A stretch of 28,254 nucleotides of DNA from a virus. The position numbers were made by a program, and so were the translations under genes. The DNA lies in IMG/VR virus record IMGVR_UViG_3300034284_001637, positions 1 to 28,254 of that record; one strand, 5' to 3'. Of this stretch, positions 1 through 8,324 are shown piece after piece. Positions within the stretch are counted from its first letter, which is position 1. The number at the start of each line of letters is the position of its first letter. The notes beneath the pieces are model-generated. The model searched no databases. It had not been told where the DNA came from and worked only from the letters and a program-made list of their open reading frames with translations.

Positions 1-3000
1 TCACCAATTGGAATTTGGGCAACATTAGTATGGAAGAATAACGCTGCAATTACGCTTTCTGCTTTTTTCAATCAATGGTTAGAGCAATACCTTAAATCAA
101 TATTTGGTCAAAGACCAACAATTGAACAATATATTGGCTACTTACAAACTGCTACAGCCAGTTTTATAGCAGACAAATTTACAGAACAAAATCCACTAGT
201 CTACAAAGGAACTGAAACAGTAACAGCAGGTGGTGGGGCATCAGGTGTTACTACCACCTCAACCACTACAACATCTACAACTTCTAGACCAAGTACTAGG
301 AATGGTTATTCAGAAGGATTTGTTAAGTATGTCCAGTATACTCTGCTAAAAATGGGATATACAGTAACTATCAACGGCCTATATGATTCTTCTACTGGAT
401 CTAAAATAAGACTACTTCAACACGCTGCTTCTTTAGGATTTGTAGATGGAATAGTCGACTCTCAAACAAAATCAGTACTAGCAACGTATTGGCTAAATCT
501 ATATAAAAATAATAATGCAAAGTATAATGACTATCGCGAAGATGCCCCAACCGGATCTCAAAAGTATATATCTGCAGCTGTTAAATATTCAGATATATCA
601 AATATTGGAATACCTGGTAAGGAATATAGAAGAATTAGTTTCACTGGAGTACCAGGACCAACCGTATTAGAAGACTATATTTTCTTTAAAGTTCCACAAA
701 AAGCTAACGATCAATTGCTCCACTCGGTAACAATTTCAACTGGAGAATGGGCTGTTAGACTTGGAGAGCTAGAAGTTTTTACTAGCGACCTTGATCTACA
801 AAGATTTTATCAAAGAACAAAAGAAAGAATCAATATACCAGGTGTATTGCCAGTTTTTGTAGCAGGTTCTCATGGCGTAATAAATAAAAATAGTTCAAAG
901 GTTATAGATTTTGGTGGAGCAGAGTATTCTAGAGGTCTTGCTAAGTGGATTGGCGTTAGAGTATATAGTCGAAAAATAAACGATCCAAAGTTTGGTCCTA
1001 ACGCAGAGGGTTTTTCTATCAGTAATGTTGAGTTTAGCATTTCTTCTCCTAGCACAAGTATAGCGCCTGTGTACGGTGGAACTTCTACCTTTGAAGGAAC
1101 CGCTCAGGGAACAATAACCGCCTATACAGAAATAAATTCTGCTGACGAAGCTCTTATAGATCTTTCTACAATTTCAAATATGATTCAAAGTTCATCAGCT
1201 CCAACAAGAATAGAATCAATAAATTTAAATAAAATTGATTTTACAATGTCACAAATTGTAGATGGAGTTACGATAACAAAAACAGTTTCGCATGTACCTT
1301 CTGAGCCGTTAAGGTATTCTTCTACAACTAACAAACTTGGCAATAGCATATCGTTTAAGCATGAAGAGATAGACGTAGTCATAAACGGCTTAAGCACAAG
1401 CTATAGTTTTTATAACTTTTCTCCTTCTATAGTTTCTTCTTACAAAAAAAATGGCACTGGAGATCCAACTCTTCTTGCAAGTAATAGTGATTTCACCTTA
1501 ACTCAAGTGCCCGGAAGAAGTAATTATTATGTTCTTAAAACTGTGCTAGGAGTAGGCTATGAATCAAAAGAAACTTCCCCTCAAGTAACGGTTTCTAGCT
1601 ATCACATAGCAGATGCAGACAATCTTACTTCAAGACAAAATGCTAAATTGTCGATAAATGTAAGAGATGGAATTGTTGTCTTAACTGACATCAACGGCAT
1701 GCCTACAGGTTTCCCCAACTTCAACTCCTATGTTCCGACTGCTGTTAACAGCGTGGCAAATTTTGGTTTCCTAAATTTAATTTGGGACTATTCAACGCCA
1801 GCTCCGTATGGTTTAGATTGGGGTTTTTATAATGTGTCAACTAAAAAGTTCTTAGGAAAAAAAATATCCTACCTAGAGTATATGAATCAACCAGGTTTAG
1901 ATGAAAATACACGTGGTCCAAACAATGTATACATTGGCCTTAATGCATTTGACTCAGACATGGACAGGGGAACACAAGACAACATCGTCGGCACCCCAGT
2001 AAGAGCACCACAGACAGAAGATAATAGGCCAACAAGGTATATATGCCCACTATACTCTGTTAAAGTCAACACTAGATCAAAAATTAAAGTATCTTCTCCA
2101 CCAAAAGCATTGAGTAAATTCGATACATGGTTCGTTAATGTTGGTGTTGGAAAGTTTATTAAAGAGATAACAATACCTTTAGATTATAATTTTACTAATT
2201 GGATGAAAGAATATAAAGGCAAGAAACTTAAATGTTATTATGATACTACGCAGATTAAAACTCCAAGCTCTTCAATATTTGGCCATGGCTATTATGATAT
2301 ATATGATGAGAACCCAGAAATTATTTCCGATAACACAATCTCTCTAAGGTACGGTTCCGTCCATTGTGCACAAGAGCAATATGATAAGAACTTATATGTT
2401 AATGATAACTATACTGACGCTAGCCCTATAAGTCCTTGGATTTTTGTCTCTATCAAAAACGCCAAGGGAAAGTGGATAGACATTCCTAGAAAAGAAATAA
2501 AAGATTTTGATAAGAATACTGGTAGAATAACTTTTAAAAAAGAAATAGTTCCTTTTAATTCTAAAGAAATTAAAGTTTCTTACACTATAAAAAATGAAAA
2601 CTTAATGGTTCATCAAATTGATGGAGAAATGATTCCTCTTAACCCATTTTTGGGAGCAGAAAATAACTCTCCAATATTTATGTATCTTCTTCCAATAAGA
2701 TGTGAGATACTTGAAGATAACGTATATAAAACACCTTCCGGTTTTGTATCAGATGGTCCATTAAAGTTTACTAGGGATTCAACTATATTCAATCCAATGT
2801 CAACTAAATATAATCCATTAGCTTTACACATATCCACCATAAATGTAAACAATACTTATACTTTTGAAAATGTTACCGTAGAAGATATGAGAATTAAAGG
2901 TGGCGGATTAAAGCATTCGGTAGATATTACCAAGAGGTTTGCAGAGGATTTAGACGTAGCTTCTTATTCAGACATACATACCGGCATGTCATTCCTGCAT

Positions 3001-3168
3001 CCTAACGGCGGATATGTTATAATTCAAATACCGCAAGAAGTAATGTCAAACTTTAATTCCAGAGATGAAGTATACAACATAGTTAGAAATAACTTAACAG
3101 CTGGAGTAAGCTTTGACATTCAAGATGTTGACGGAAATGACTGGAGATCGATTTCAAATGCTCAATAA
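1..3168 (+). CDS. Large virion (tail/baseplate) protein with peptidoglycan-binding-like domain, 5' partial
   Basis: The reading frame is open from base 1, so the gene starts outside the window; 1,055 codons are visible. The ATG at 352 is internal: the 117 codons before it are stop-free and protein-like. Order of parts: a helical segment at codons 1-60, a Thr/Ser-rich linker at about codons 84-100, then a segment at about 102-165 with the pattern of PG_binding_1 domains (VQYTLLKMGY, then a second half ending FVDGIVDSQTKSVL). The rest is long, beta-rich and low in cysteine, as in phage tail or baseplate proteins. Phages use such domains to grip or locally open the host cell wall; that role is inferred. 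It leads the structural arm and overlaps the next gene by 11 bases. No catalytic lysin motif was recognised. Confidence is high for a virion protein and moderate for the domain. Confidence 0.75.
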   Translation, partial: SPIGIWATLVWKNNAAITLSAFFNQWLEQYLKSIFGQRPTIEQYIGYLQTATASFIADKFTEQNPLVYKGTETVTAGGGASGVTTTSTTTTSTTSRPSTRNGYSEGFVKYVQYTLLKMGYTVTINGLYDSSTGSKIRLLQHAASLGFVDGIVDSQTKSVLATYWLNLYKNNNAKYNDYREDAPTGSQKYISAAVKYSDISNIGIPGKEYRRISFTGVPGPTVLEDYIFFKVPQKANDQLLHSVTISTGEWAVRLGELEVFTSDLDLQRFYQRTKERINIPGVLPVFVAGSHGVINKNSSKVIDFGGAEYSRGLAKWIGVRVYSRKINDPKFGPNAEGFSISNVEFSISSPSTSIAPVYGGTSTFEGTAQGTITAYTEINSADEALIDLSTISNMIQSSSAPTRIESINLNKIDFTMSQIVDGVTITKTVSHVPSEPLRYSSTTNKLGNSISFKHEEIDVVINGLSTSYSFYNFSPSIVSSYKKNGTGDPTLLASNSDFTLTQVPGRSNYYVLKTVLGVGYESKETSPQVTVSSYHIADADNLTSRQNAKLSINVRDGIVVLTDINGMPTGFPNFNSYVPTAVNSVANFGFLNLIWDYSTPAPYGLDWGFYNVSTKKFLGKKISYLEYMNQPGLDENTRGPNNVYIGLNAFDSDMDRGTQDNIVGTPVRAPQTEDNRPTRYICPLYSVKVNTRSKIKVSSPPKALSKFDTWFVNVGVGKFIKEITIPLDYNFTNWMKEYKGKKLKCYYDTTQIKTPSSSIFGHGYYDIYDENPEIISDNTISLRYGSVHCAQEQYDKNLYVNDNYTDASPISPWIFVSIKNAKGKWIDIPRKEIKDFDKNTGRITFKKEIVPFNSKEIKVSYTIKNENLMVHQIDGEMIPLNPFLGAENNSPIFMYLLPIRCEILEDNVYKTPSGFVSDGPLKFTRDSTIFNPMSTKYNPLALHISTINVNNTYTFENVTVEDMRIKGGGLKHSVDITKRFAEDLDVASYSDIHTGMSFLHPNGGYVIIQIPQEVMSNFNSRDEVYNIVRNNLTAGVSFDIQDVDGNDWRSISNAQ

Positions 3169-3547
3169 TTTAGGCAATTTCATATCCTCTTTTGGTTCCA
3201 ACTCCAGAAAAGCTGTTTCTTCGGTACTCCAAGATTCTAGATTAGAAAAGCAAGAACTTGGAAGAATGATAAATAAGGTATCATCTTTTGTTTCAGCTGG
3301 CGATTATATCCCACTCTACGTCTCCCTGCTTAGTGAGATGGACAGAGCTCCAATGATAGACTTCTTTAGGGATATGGAATTAAAAATAAAAACTTTATAC
3401 AATATTTCTTCCACCCTATCAGTCTTAGGTTCTTCTATGGAGAATATATTCGGTGGAGAAATTAAAAAAATAGAAAATGATTTAGCTTATTTAAACTCTT
3501 ATATAGATAATTACTCATTCCTATCACGGAGAAGACGATTTATATAA
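3158..3547 (+). CDS. Tail/baseplate protein, 5' portion of a frameshifted gene
   Basis: This is the N-terminal part of a gene whose remainder lies one frame over (3528-5825). I chose ATG 3158 because GGAGAT at 3143-3148 sits nine bases upstream and the overlap with the previous stop is then 11 bases; TTG 3113 and ATGs 3125 and 3137 are also in frame. The visible protein is helical (about residues 1-120), matching the helical starts of the downstream paralogues. The frame ends in an odd basic tail (SRRRRFI) and TAA 3545. The +1 frame at the same place instead reads GEDDLYNLNF, which continues naturally. Skipping one base, for example C 3527, joins the two parts into a protein of about 888 residues. 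The cause may be a sequencing indel, a real mutation or a recoding event. I recognise no named family. Confidence 0.6.
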   Translation: MLNNLGNFISSFGSNSRKAVSSVLQDSRLEKQELGRMINKVSSFVSAGDYIPLYVSLLSEMDRAPMIDFFRDMELKIKTLYNISSTLSVLGSSMENIFGGEIKKIENDLAYLNSYIDNYSFLSRRRRFI

Positions 3548-5825
3548 TCTTAATTTTGTTGAAAACTTTGATAATGATCAAAATCTTTATTTATATGATA
3601 AGACTGCTCCATTAACTAGGATCCCAGATAGAAGTGGGAATGAATTTTCCAGTTTAGAAAGAGCTTATGTAGATTCATTTACTGGTTCATTAAAATTTTC
3701 TTCAAAAATAGAAGAAACTCTAGTTAGCATAGAACAAAATGACATTAAGTCAATTAATTTTTATACTAATTTTCCAGCAGAAAACATTAGTAGTGATACA
3801 GGCATTAAGAATATTATAACTGGAAGTTCTAACAACTCTTGGAATTTAACAATAAAATCTCCATCTGTTATTAATAATTCAATATTTTCTCAAGCTCAAT
3901 TTCAAAGTTTCAACGCAGACTCATCTGGTATAGTTGGCGCAGAAGTAGCAGTGTCCGTAGAACTGCTAAGAAGTGTTGACGCAGAAAGGATAAGGATTTC
4001 TCCAAATATTGGGCAGGGACTGTACATCACTCAAATTGTTTTAGACAAAGAAACCGCAAATGGTGCAAGTCCTTTGAATAGTAAAATATCCATATTAAAT
4101 GCACCTATGTATGTAGATAGGAATTTGGATATAGACTTTGCTGAAACAAAAATTAAAGGCTTTATTATTTTCTTTAAACAGAAAAATTACAAGAGAACAA
4201 AGCTTGCACCAATTCAATCTGAATTAAATTCTAAGCTTGTTTCTGTGTTAACAAAAAGTTTAAGAAGTGAAAAGAAAAAAAATCATGATTTGTTACAAGA
4301 TTATGTATTGACTTTCTTCTTAAAAGATTCAAACAAGAATTATATATTAAGAAATAAAAATATATATAACTATGATTATACTAAGTATTATCCAGTAGAG
4401 CAATCAAAAAAAGAAATAAATTTATTAAAAGAAATAAAAAAAGATGTTTCTCCATCTGATCTTGAATCTAAGAATCTATTTAAAAATTCTGACTTTATTT
4501 CAAATATGGTTTTTGCTATTGTATCTTATTCGTTGGGGGCAAAGTTTAGGGGATTAAACTCTAGTACTTATATAGAATCAAATCTTCTTTCAAATGTAAA
4601 GTCAGTAGGAAATTATACCTCTGGTGGGATGATCCCGGTGGGAGATTCAAACATCTCAGAAAACAACGTCCACTTATTAAAGGAGACTTACTCTGCCTTT
4701 AATAAAGCTGATGCATTAGATGGTATGAATAATATAGAAAAAACAAACCTGTATGAATATATGTTTTCAATAAAAAATATATCATTATTTACAACCGATA
4801 ATATAGTCAGAATAGCTCAGCAGACTCCCTACGTTGTAAGGTCTAACTTTGTAAGCAAGAAGATAAGACTTGAAGGCAAGCCACTTTCAGTTAAGATGAT
4901 GACCAACTACTTAAATAGAACAGTATCTTCCTCTAATGACATGTCCGATCCAACATCTGTAGAATTTAGTGTCACAGTAAAGGATAATCCAGTTACAGAA
5001 TCAGACTGGCATCCAATTATGCCCTATACTGAAAAAGAGATAAAAGCAGAATTGATGATATTTAATCCATCGGATCAAAAAGCTAAATTTAGGTTTGCAC
5101 CAAAACAAGAAACAGTTTCCTTGTACGAGGATGGAAAATTACTATTATCGTCAGCCTATACAATTACTGGAATATACCTTTCCGTAGCTAGTAGGAAGCC
5201 TAATTCAATATATGTTTGTAATTATCAGCCAATTAATGAGGCTACAAGCAAAGAAATATCATTATTCTCAAGGAACCTTTCTTCTCCGGTTCTTTCAACC
5301 TATTCATCAGAGGGTAAAAATGGAGAAAGATTTACTAGTTTAAACTATGATAACTCAGCAACCTTGTCTCAAACGCCATACATAGACAGATCTAAATTCT
5401 CTAACGCATCCTATAGCTCATATAGTGGCACTGTCACTTCTTCTAATAGTTCATTTGGAAACTTTGATTACTCATCATATTCTCCCGTTAAAGTAGTATT
5501 TGATGATGGAACAGTGGCTAAGAATATAAGTAATTACATATTAACTGACACTCAGGTGCCTTCATTCGAAGACAGAAGTGATTACTGCTTTATACATTAT
5601 GATAATACATTAATATTTAATCAAAAAATTAATACACCATTTAGAGTTATGTACGAATACGTACCAGATATATTTAGATATAGAGTTGTATTTAGAACTT
5701 TAAACACTACACAGGAAAACTTTTCTGTTGATAGATTAATTTTTAAATTTTCTTCTGAAAAAGAAGACGCAATAACCAATAATTTTATTAGATATGATAA
5801 CATATTTAAGTCAAAGTTAATATAA
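3528..5825 (+). CDS. Tail/baseplate protein, 3' portion of a frameshifted gene
   Basis: Frame 3 is stop-free from 3507 to TAA 5823-5825 and protein-like throughout. It has no ATG, GTG or TTG before GTG 3951, so about 148 coding-quality codons would be left unexplained if translation began there. The simplest reading is that this is the continuation of the gene starting at 3158. The product is Ser/Asn/Tyr-rich and beta-rich. Motifs shared with the next genes include YMFSIKNISLF followed by FVSKKI, and a W-x-P-I-M-P element (SDWHPIMP) comparable to KWIQVSP and NWFPISP downstream. This suggests a tandem family of baseplate or tail-fibre proteins assembled in the same structure. AAGGA at 5824-5828, next to its stop, is the ribosome site of the following gene. 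Confidence 0.62.
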   Translation, partial: GEDDLYNLNFVENFDNDQNLYLYDKTAPLTRIPDRSGNEFSSLERAYVDSFTGSLKFSSKIEETLVSIEQNDIKSINFYTNFPAENISSDTGIKNIITGSSNNSWNLTIKSPSVINNSIFSQAQFQSFNADSSGIVGAEVAVSVELLRSVDAERIRISPNIGQGLYITQIVLDKETANGASPLNSKISILNAPMYVDRNLDIDFAETKIKGFIIFFKQKNYKRTKLAPIQSELNSKLVSVLTKSLRSEKKKNHDLLQDYVLTFFLKDSNKNYILRNKNIYNYDYTKYYPVEQSKKEINLLKEIKKDVSPSDLESKNLFKNSDFISNMVFAIVSYSLGAKFRGLNSSTYIESNLLSNVKSVGNYTSGGMIPVGDSNISENNVHLLKETYSAFNKADALDGMNNIEKTNLYEYMFSIKNISLFTTDNIVRIAQQTPYVVRSNFVSKKIRLEGKPLSVKMMTNYLNRTVSSSNDMSDPTSVEFSVTVKDNPVTESDWHPIMPYTEKEIKAELMIFNPSDQKAKFRFAPKQETVSLYEDGKLLLSSAYTITGIYLSVASRKPNSIYVCNYQPINEATSKEISLFSRNLSSPVLSTYSSEGKNGERFTSLNYDNSATLSQTPYIDRSKFSNASYSSYSGTVTSSNSSFGNFDYSSYSPVKVVFDDGTVAKNISNYILTDTQVPSFEDRSDYCFIHYDNTLIFNQKINTPFRVMYEYVPDIFRYRVVFRTLNTTQENFSVDRLIFKFSSEKEDAITNNFIRYDNIFKSKLI

Positions 5826-5833
5826 GGAATCTT

Positions 5834-8323
5834 ATGGCTCAATTATCAACAGACACATTAGCTTATGCTCAGGTAATAAATAGTGTACAAACCTTTATAG
5901 CCAACTATGTAGAGAATAAAAACGTTTCTCCAAAAGATTTTGACACGGCATACCAGAAGCTCATATCAACTATAAGAAAATCAATTACTGGTCCAATATC
6001 TAAACTGGACTTAATCAATAAAGGAGAAATACCATCTTCACTAAGGTTTAATGAGTTTACTAAAAAGATAACCGATGATATCAATATCATCAATCATCAG
6101 TTTGACTCTCTTGCTGCTAACTATGTTTCGTCATTTAATAATCTTCATGATGAGATTGAGTCGGAAAAAGCATCACTACAAAGGATTAAATCTAAGATAG
6201 GTGCTCTTGAATTGTACTCCGGAAGCACTTCTAACAACATCACATACTTGGGTGACTTATTAAATAACATGGATCTTGTCGACGCTAATAAGTCTACAAA
6301 TATTTCTCTCTGTGATATATCTGATGGGATAGCGACCCTTCCTAAAAAAGAAATTAAAAAGTGGAGATCAAGTATTTCCATTTATAATAAAAACTTTAAT
6401 AATTTAAATACACAAAAAAATAATGACGTCCTTGGTGTATCAAATGGATTAAGTGGATGCAGTTTTATATACAGTAACCAGTCATTAGGTAGTGTACAGA
6501 AGCCATTTTTGTTTGAAAAAGATTCTACAATTACAAAATCAGATCCAATAAAGATGATAGATGAAAGTCCTGTATCATTTTTTGAATATGAAGCCCTGTC
6601 TGTAGACAGATCTGGCAAACCTAGGTATGAGTTCCAGTACTTGTCAGGCTCAGAAGTTATAGATTGGTCTGATTTTGATCCCACTAGACCGTTAAAATTA
6701 ACAGTGGAGCTTAAGTCATCTTCTGCTGCTGGTGATTACATAAATTATATTTCGTTGATACCATTTTTTGGATATGATGATTTAACCCTTAATGCTCAGA
6801 TTAAGAATATTCAAGTGACTTCTATTAAGCTGCACAATACAAATACCACTGATGCCCCATTAGAGGTGATAAATGAAGGTCCAGTTTTTATTGGAGCCGA
6901 CATATCGGGCGCTAATATATCAAATTATAAGAACTATTTTTACAATAAGGGAATATTTAGATTTCCCGAAACATTGGCCAACAGGGTTTACATTACATTT
7001 GAACAACCAGTTTTTCAAACGGTAAGCATAAAGCATGCCTACTGGACTCCCTATGACTCTGTAAATTATCGAAACCTTTCTCCTGCACCAGGGACAGTAG
7101 CTACTACAGAAGTAAAGACTTGGAACAACCAAGATAGGTTTGATCCAACAGCTACCGGAGTCTTGCCACAAGGAGCTACTTCAATAACATGGAATAAAGC
7201 AGCCGTAATGCCAACGCTAGAAGCTCCAAATCAAATCAAGGGAAATACAAACCAATCAGTAAAAATTGATTTAACATATTTGACAACTTCTGATATAAAC
7301 AACCCAGCCATGAAATTAACAAAAGGTTCAGAGTTCGTTTACTTCTATAATAAACAAACTCTTGGTGGCATAGAATTCTATACCTTCAAAAGATCTGCAA
7401 GTATTAATATAAGTGAAGCAGTTCTACGAACCACCAAAAGTTTAATGACAGCAAACACTCCATGCGTACTTCTAGAGGACAATAAAATATTACAGGACGT
7501 AAAGATTGATGTTGAAAATGTTTCTATAACTGCAGCACCATCTCAGGTCATAACAATAAAGTGTCTAGAGAGGCACGGTTTTTTAGCTGGGGCATTTGTG
7601 TTCATAAATGGTCTAGTCTCCACAGCATCTTTCAGTGGAGTGTACACAGTTGCTTCCAAAGTAGATGATTTTACTTTTACTGTGGTAAATAACAATACGG
7701 AAACCCTCCCTGTCTTAGCCTTGCAACCTGCATTAACTCTTGCGTGCTACCCATGTTATACAAAGGTTACGCTAGATAGTACGACACCTCCTGCTACGGT
7801 ATCTAATCTTTCTATCGTGACTGTTACGGCAAGACAGAGTAAGAATAATACAGAATCAATTTGGCTTAAAAGAAACTATGAGTATCTTCCGGCTAGAAGA
7901 GCGAGTTTGGGAATTAGGGATATTTTCTTAGGAAGAGAAATATACTTAGAATCCGCTGAGATTATATCTAAACCGTTCTACGTAAATAAAGACGTTGACC
8001 TATTAAGTATAGAGGTTGCAGAATACGTTCCTCAGTCAAATGAATCTAGAACATCTATAGATTACTATATAAGCGTAGACGACGGATTAAAATGGATACA
8101 AGTATCTCCAATGAAAAAGAATTTTGTTGGCATACCAGAGATATTATCTTTTAATCAAAATCTAGATAATACTAATATGCTTCCTCAAATAGCTTATTAT
8201 AATACTCCAGAAATTCCAAGTCCAATAAAATCAATAAGATTTAGAGCAATAATGAAAAAAGCAAAGACCGGAAATTCTACTCCCATTTTAGGATCATACA
8301 AAATAGGTATAAGGTTTAAATAA
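5834..8323 (+). CDS. Tail/baseplate structural protein, 829 aa
   Basis: ATG 5834 follows AAGGA (5824-5828) by five bases and lies nine bases after the previous stop. The N-terminal 130 residues or so are helical with coiled-coil character (around DEIESEKASLQRIKSKIGAL). A long beta-rich body follows. One segment, HGFLAGAFVFINGL then FSGVYTV and DFTFTVV, resembles a short beta-module repeated in many phage tail proteins. The C-terminal part has LGIRDIFLGREIYLES, an IISKPF element, SVDDGLKWIQVSP, and a closing LGSYKIGIRF strand. The same order of elements recurs in the neighbouring proteins, so I read it as a paralogue in a tandem array. No enzymatic motif is visible. The structural role is inferred from position, size and composition; the exact place in the virion is unknown. 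Confidence 0.72.
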   Translation: MAQLSTDTLAYAQVINSVQTFIANYVENKNVSPKDFDTAYQKLISTIRKSITGPISKLDLINKGEIPSSLRFNEFTKKITDDINIINHQFDSLAANYVSSFNNLHDEIESEKASLQRIKSKIGALELYSGSTSNNITYLGDLLNNMDLVDANKSTNISLCDISDGIATLPKKEIKKWRSSISIYNKNFNNLNTQKNNDVLGVSNGLSGCSFIYSNQSLGSVQKPFLFEKDSTITKSDPIKMIDESPVSFFEYEALSVDRSGKPRYEFQYLSGSEVIDWSDFDPTRPLKLTVELKSSSAAGDYINYISLIPFFGYDDLTLNAQIKNIQVTSIKLHNTNTTDAPLEVINEGPVFIGADISGANISNYKNYFYNKGIFRFPETLANRVYITFEQPVFQTVSIKHAYWTPYDSVNYRNLSPAPGTVATTEVKTWNNQDRFDPTATGVLPQGATSITWNKAAVMPTLEAPNQIKGNTNQSVKIDLTYLTTSDINNPAMKLTKGSEFVYFYNKQTLGGIEFYTFKRSASINISEAVLRTTKSLMTANTPCVLLEDNKILQDVKIDVENVSITAAPSQVITIKCLERHGFLAGAFVFINGLVSTASFSGVYTVASKVDDFTFTVVNNNTETLPVLALQPALTLACYPCYTKVTLDSTTPPATVSNLSIVTVTARQSKNNTESIWLKRNYEYLPARRASLGIRDIFLGREIYLESAEIISKPFYVNKDVDLLSIEVAEYVPQSNESRTSIDYYISVDDGLKWIQVSPMKKNFVGIPEILSFNQNLDNTNMLPQIAYYNTPEIPSPIKSIRFRAIMKKAKTGNSTPILGSYKIGIRFK

Positions 8324-8324
8324 A

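Noticed and set aside
352-3168. ATG 352 as the true start of the first gene
   Set aside because: The frame is open to base 1 and codons 1-117 form a helical segment, a Thr linker and the start of a domain that the ATG would cut.
3951-5825. Independent gene starting at GTG 3951
   Set aside because: The frame is coding-like for about 148 codons before this GTG, there is no good ribosome site, and the upstream sequence joins the gene at 3158 after one skipped base.
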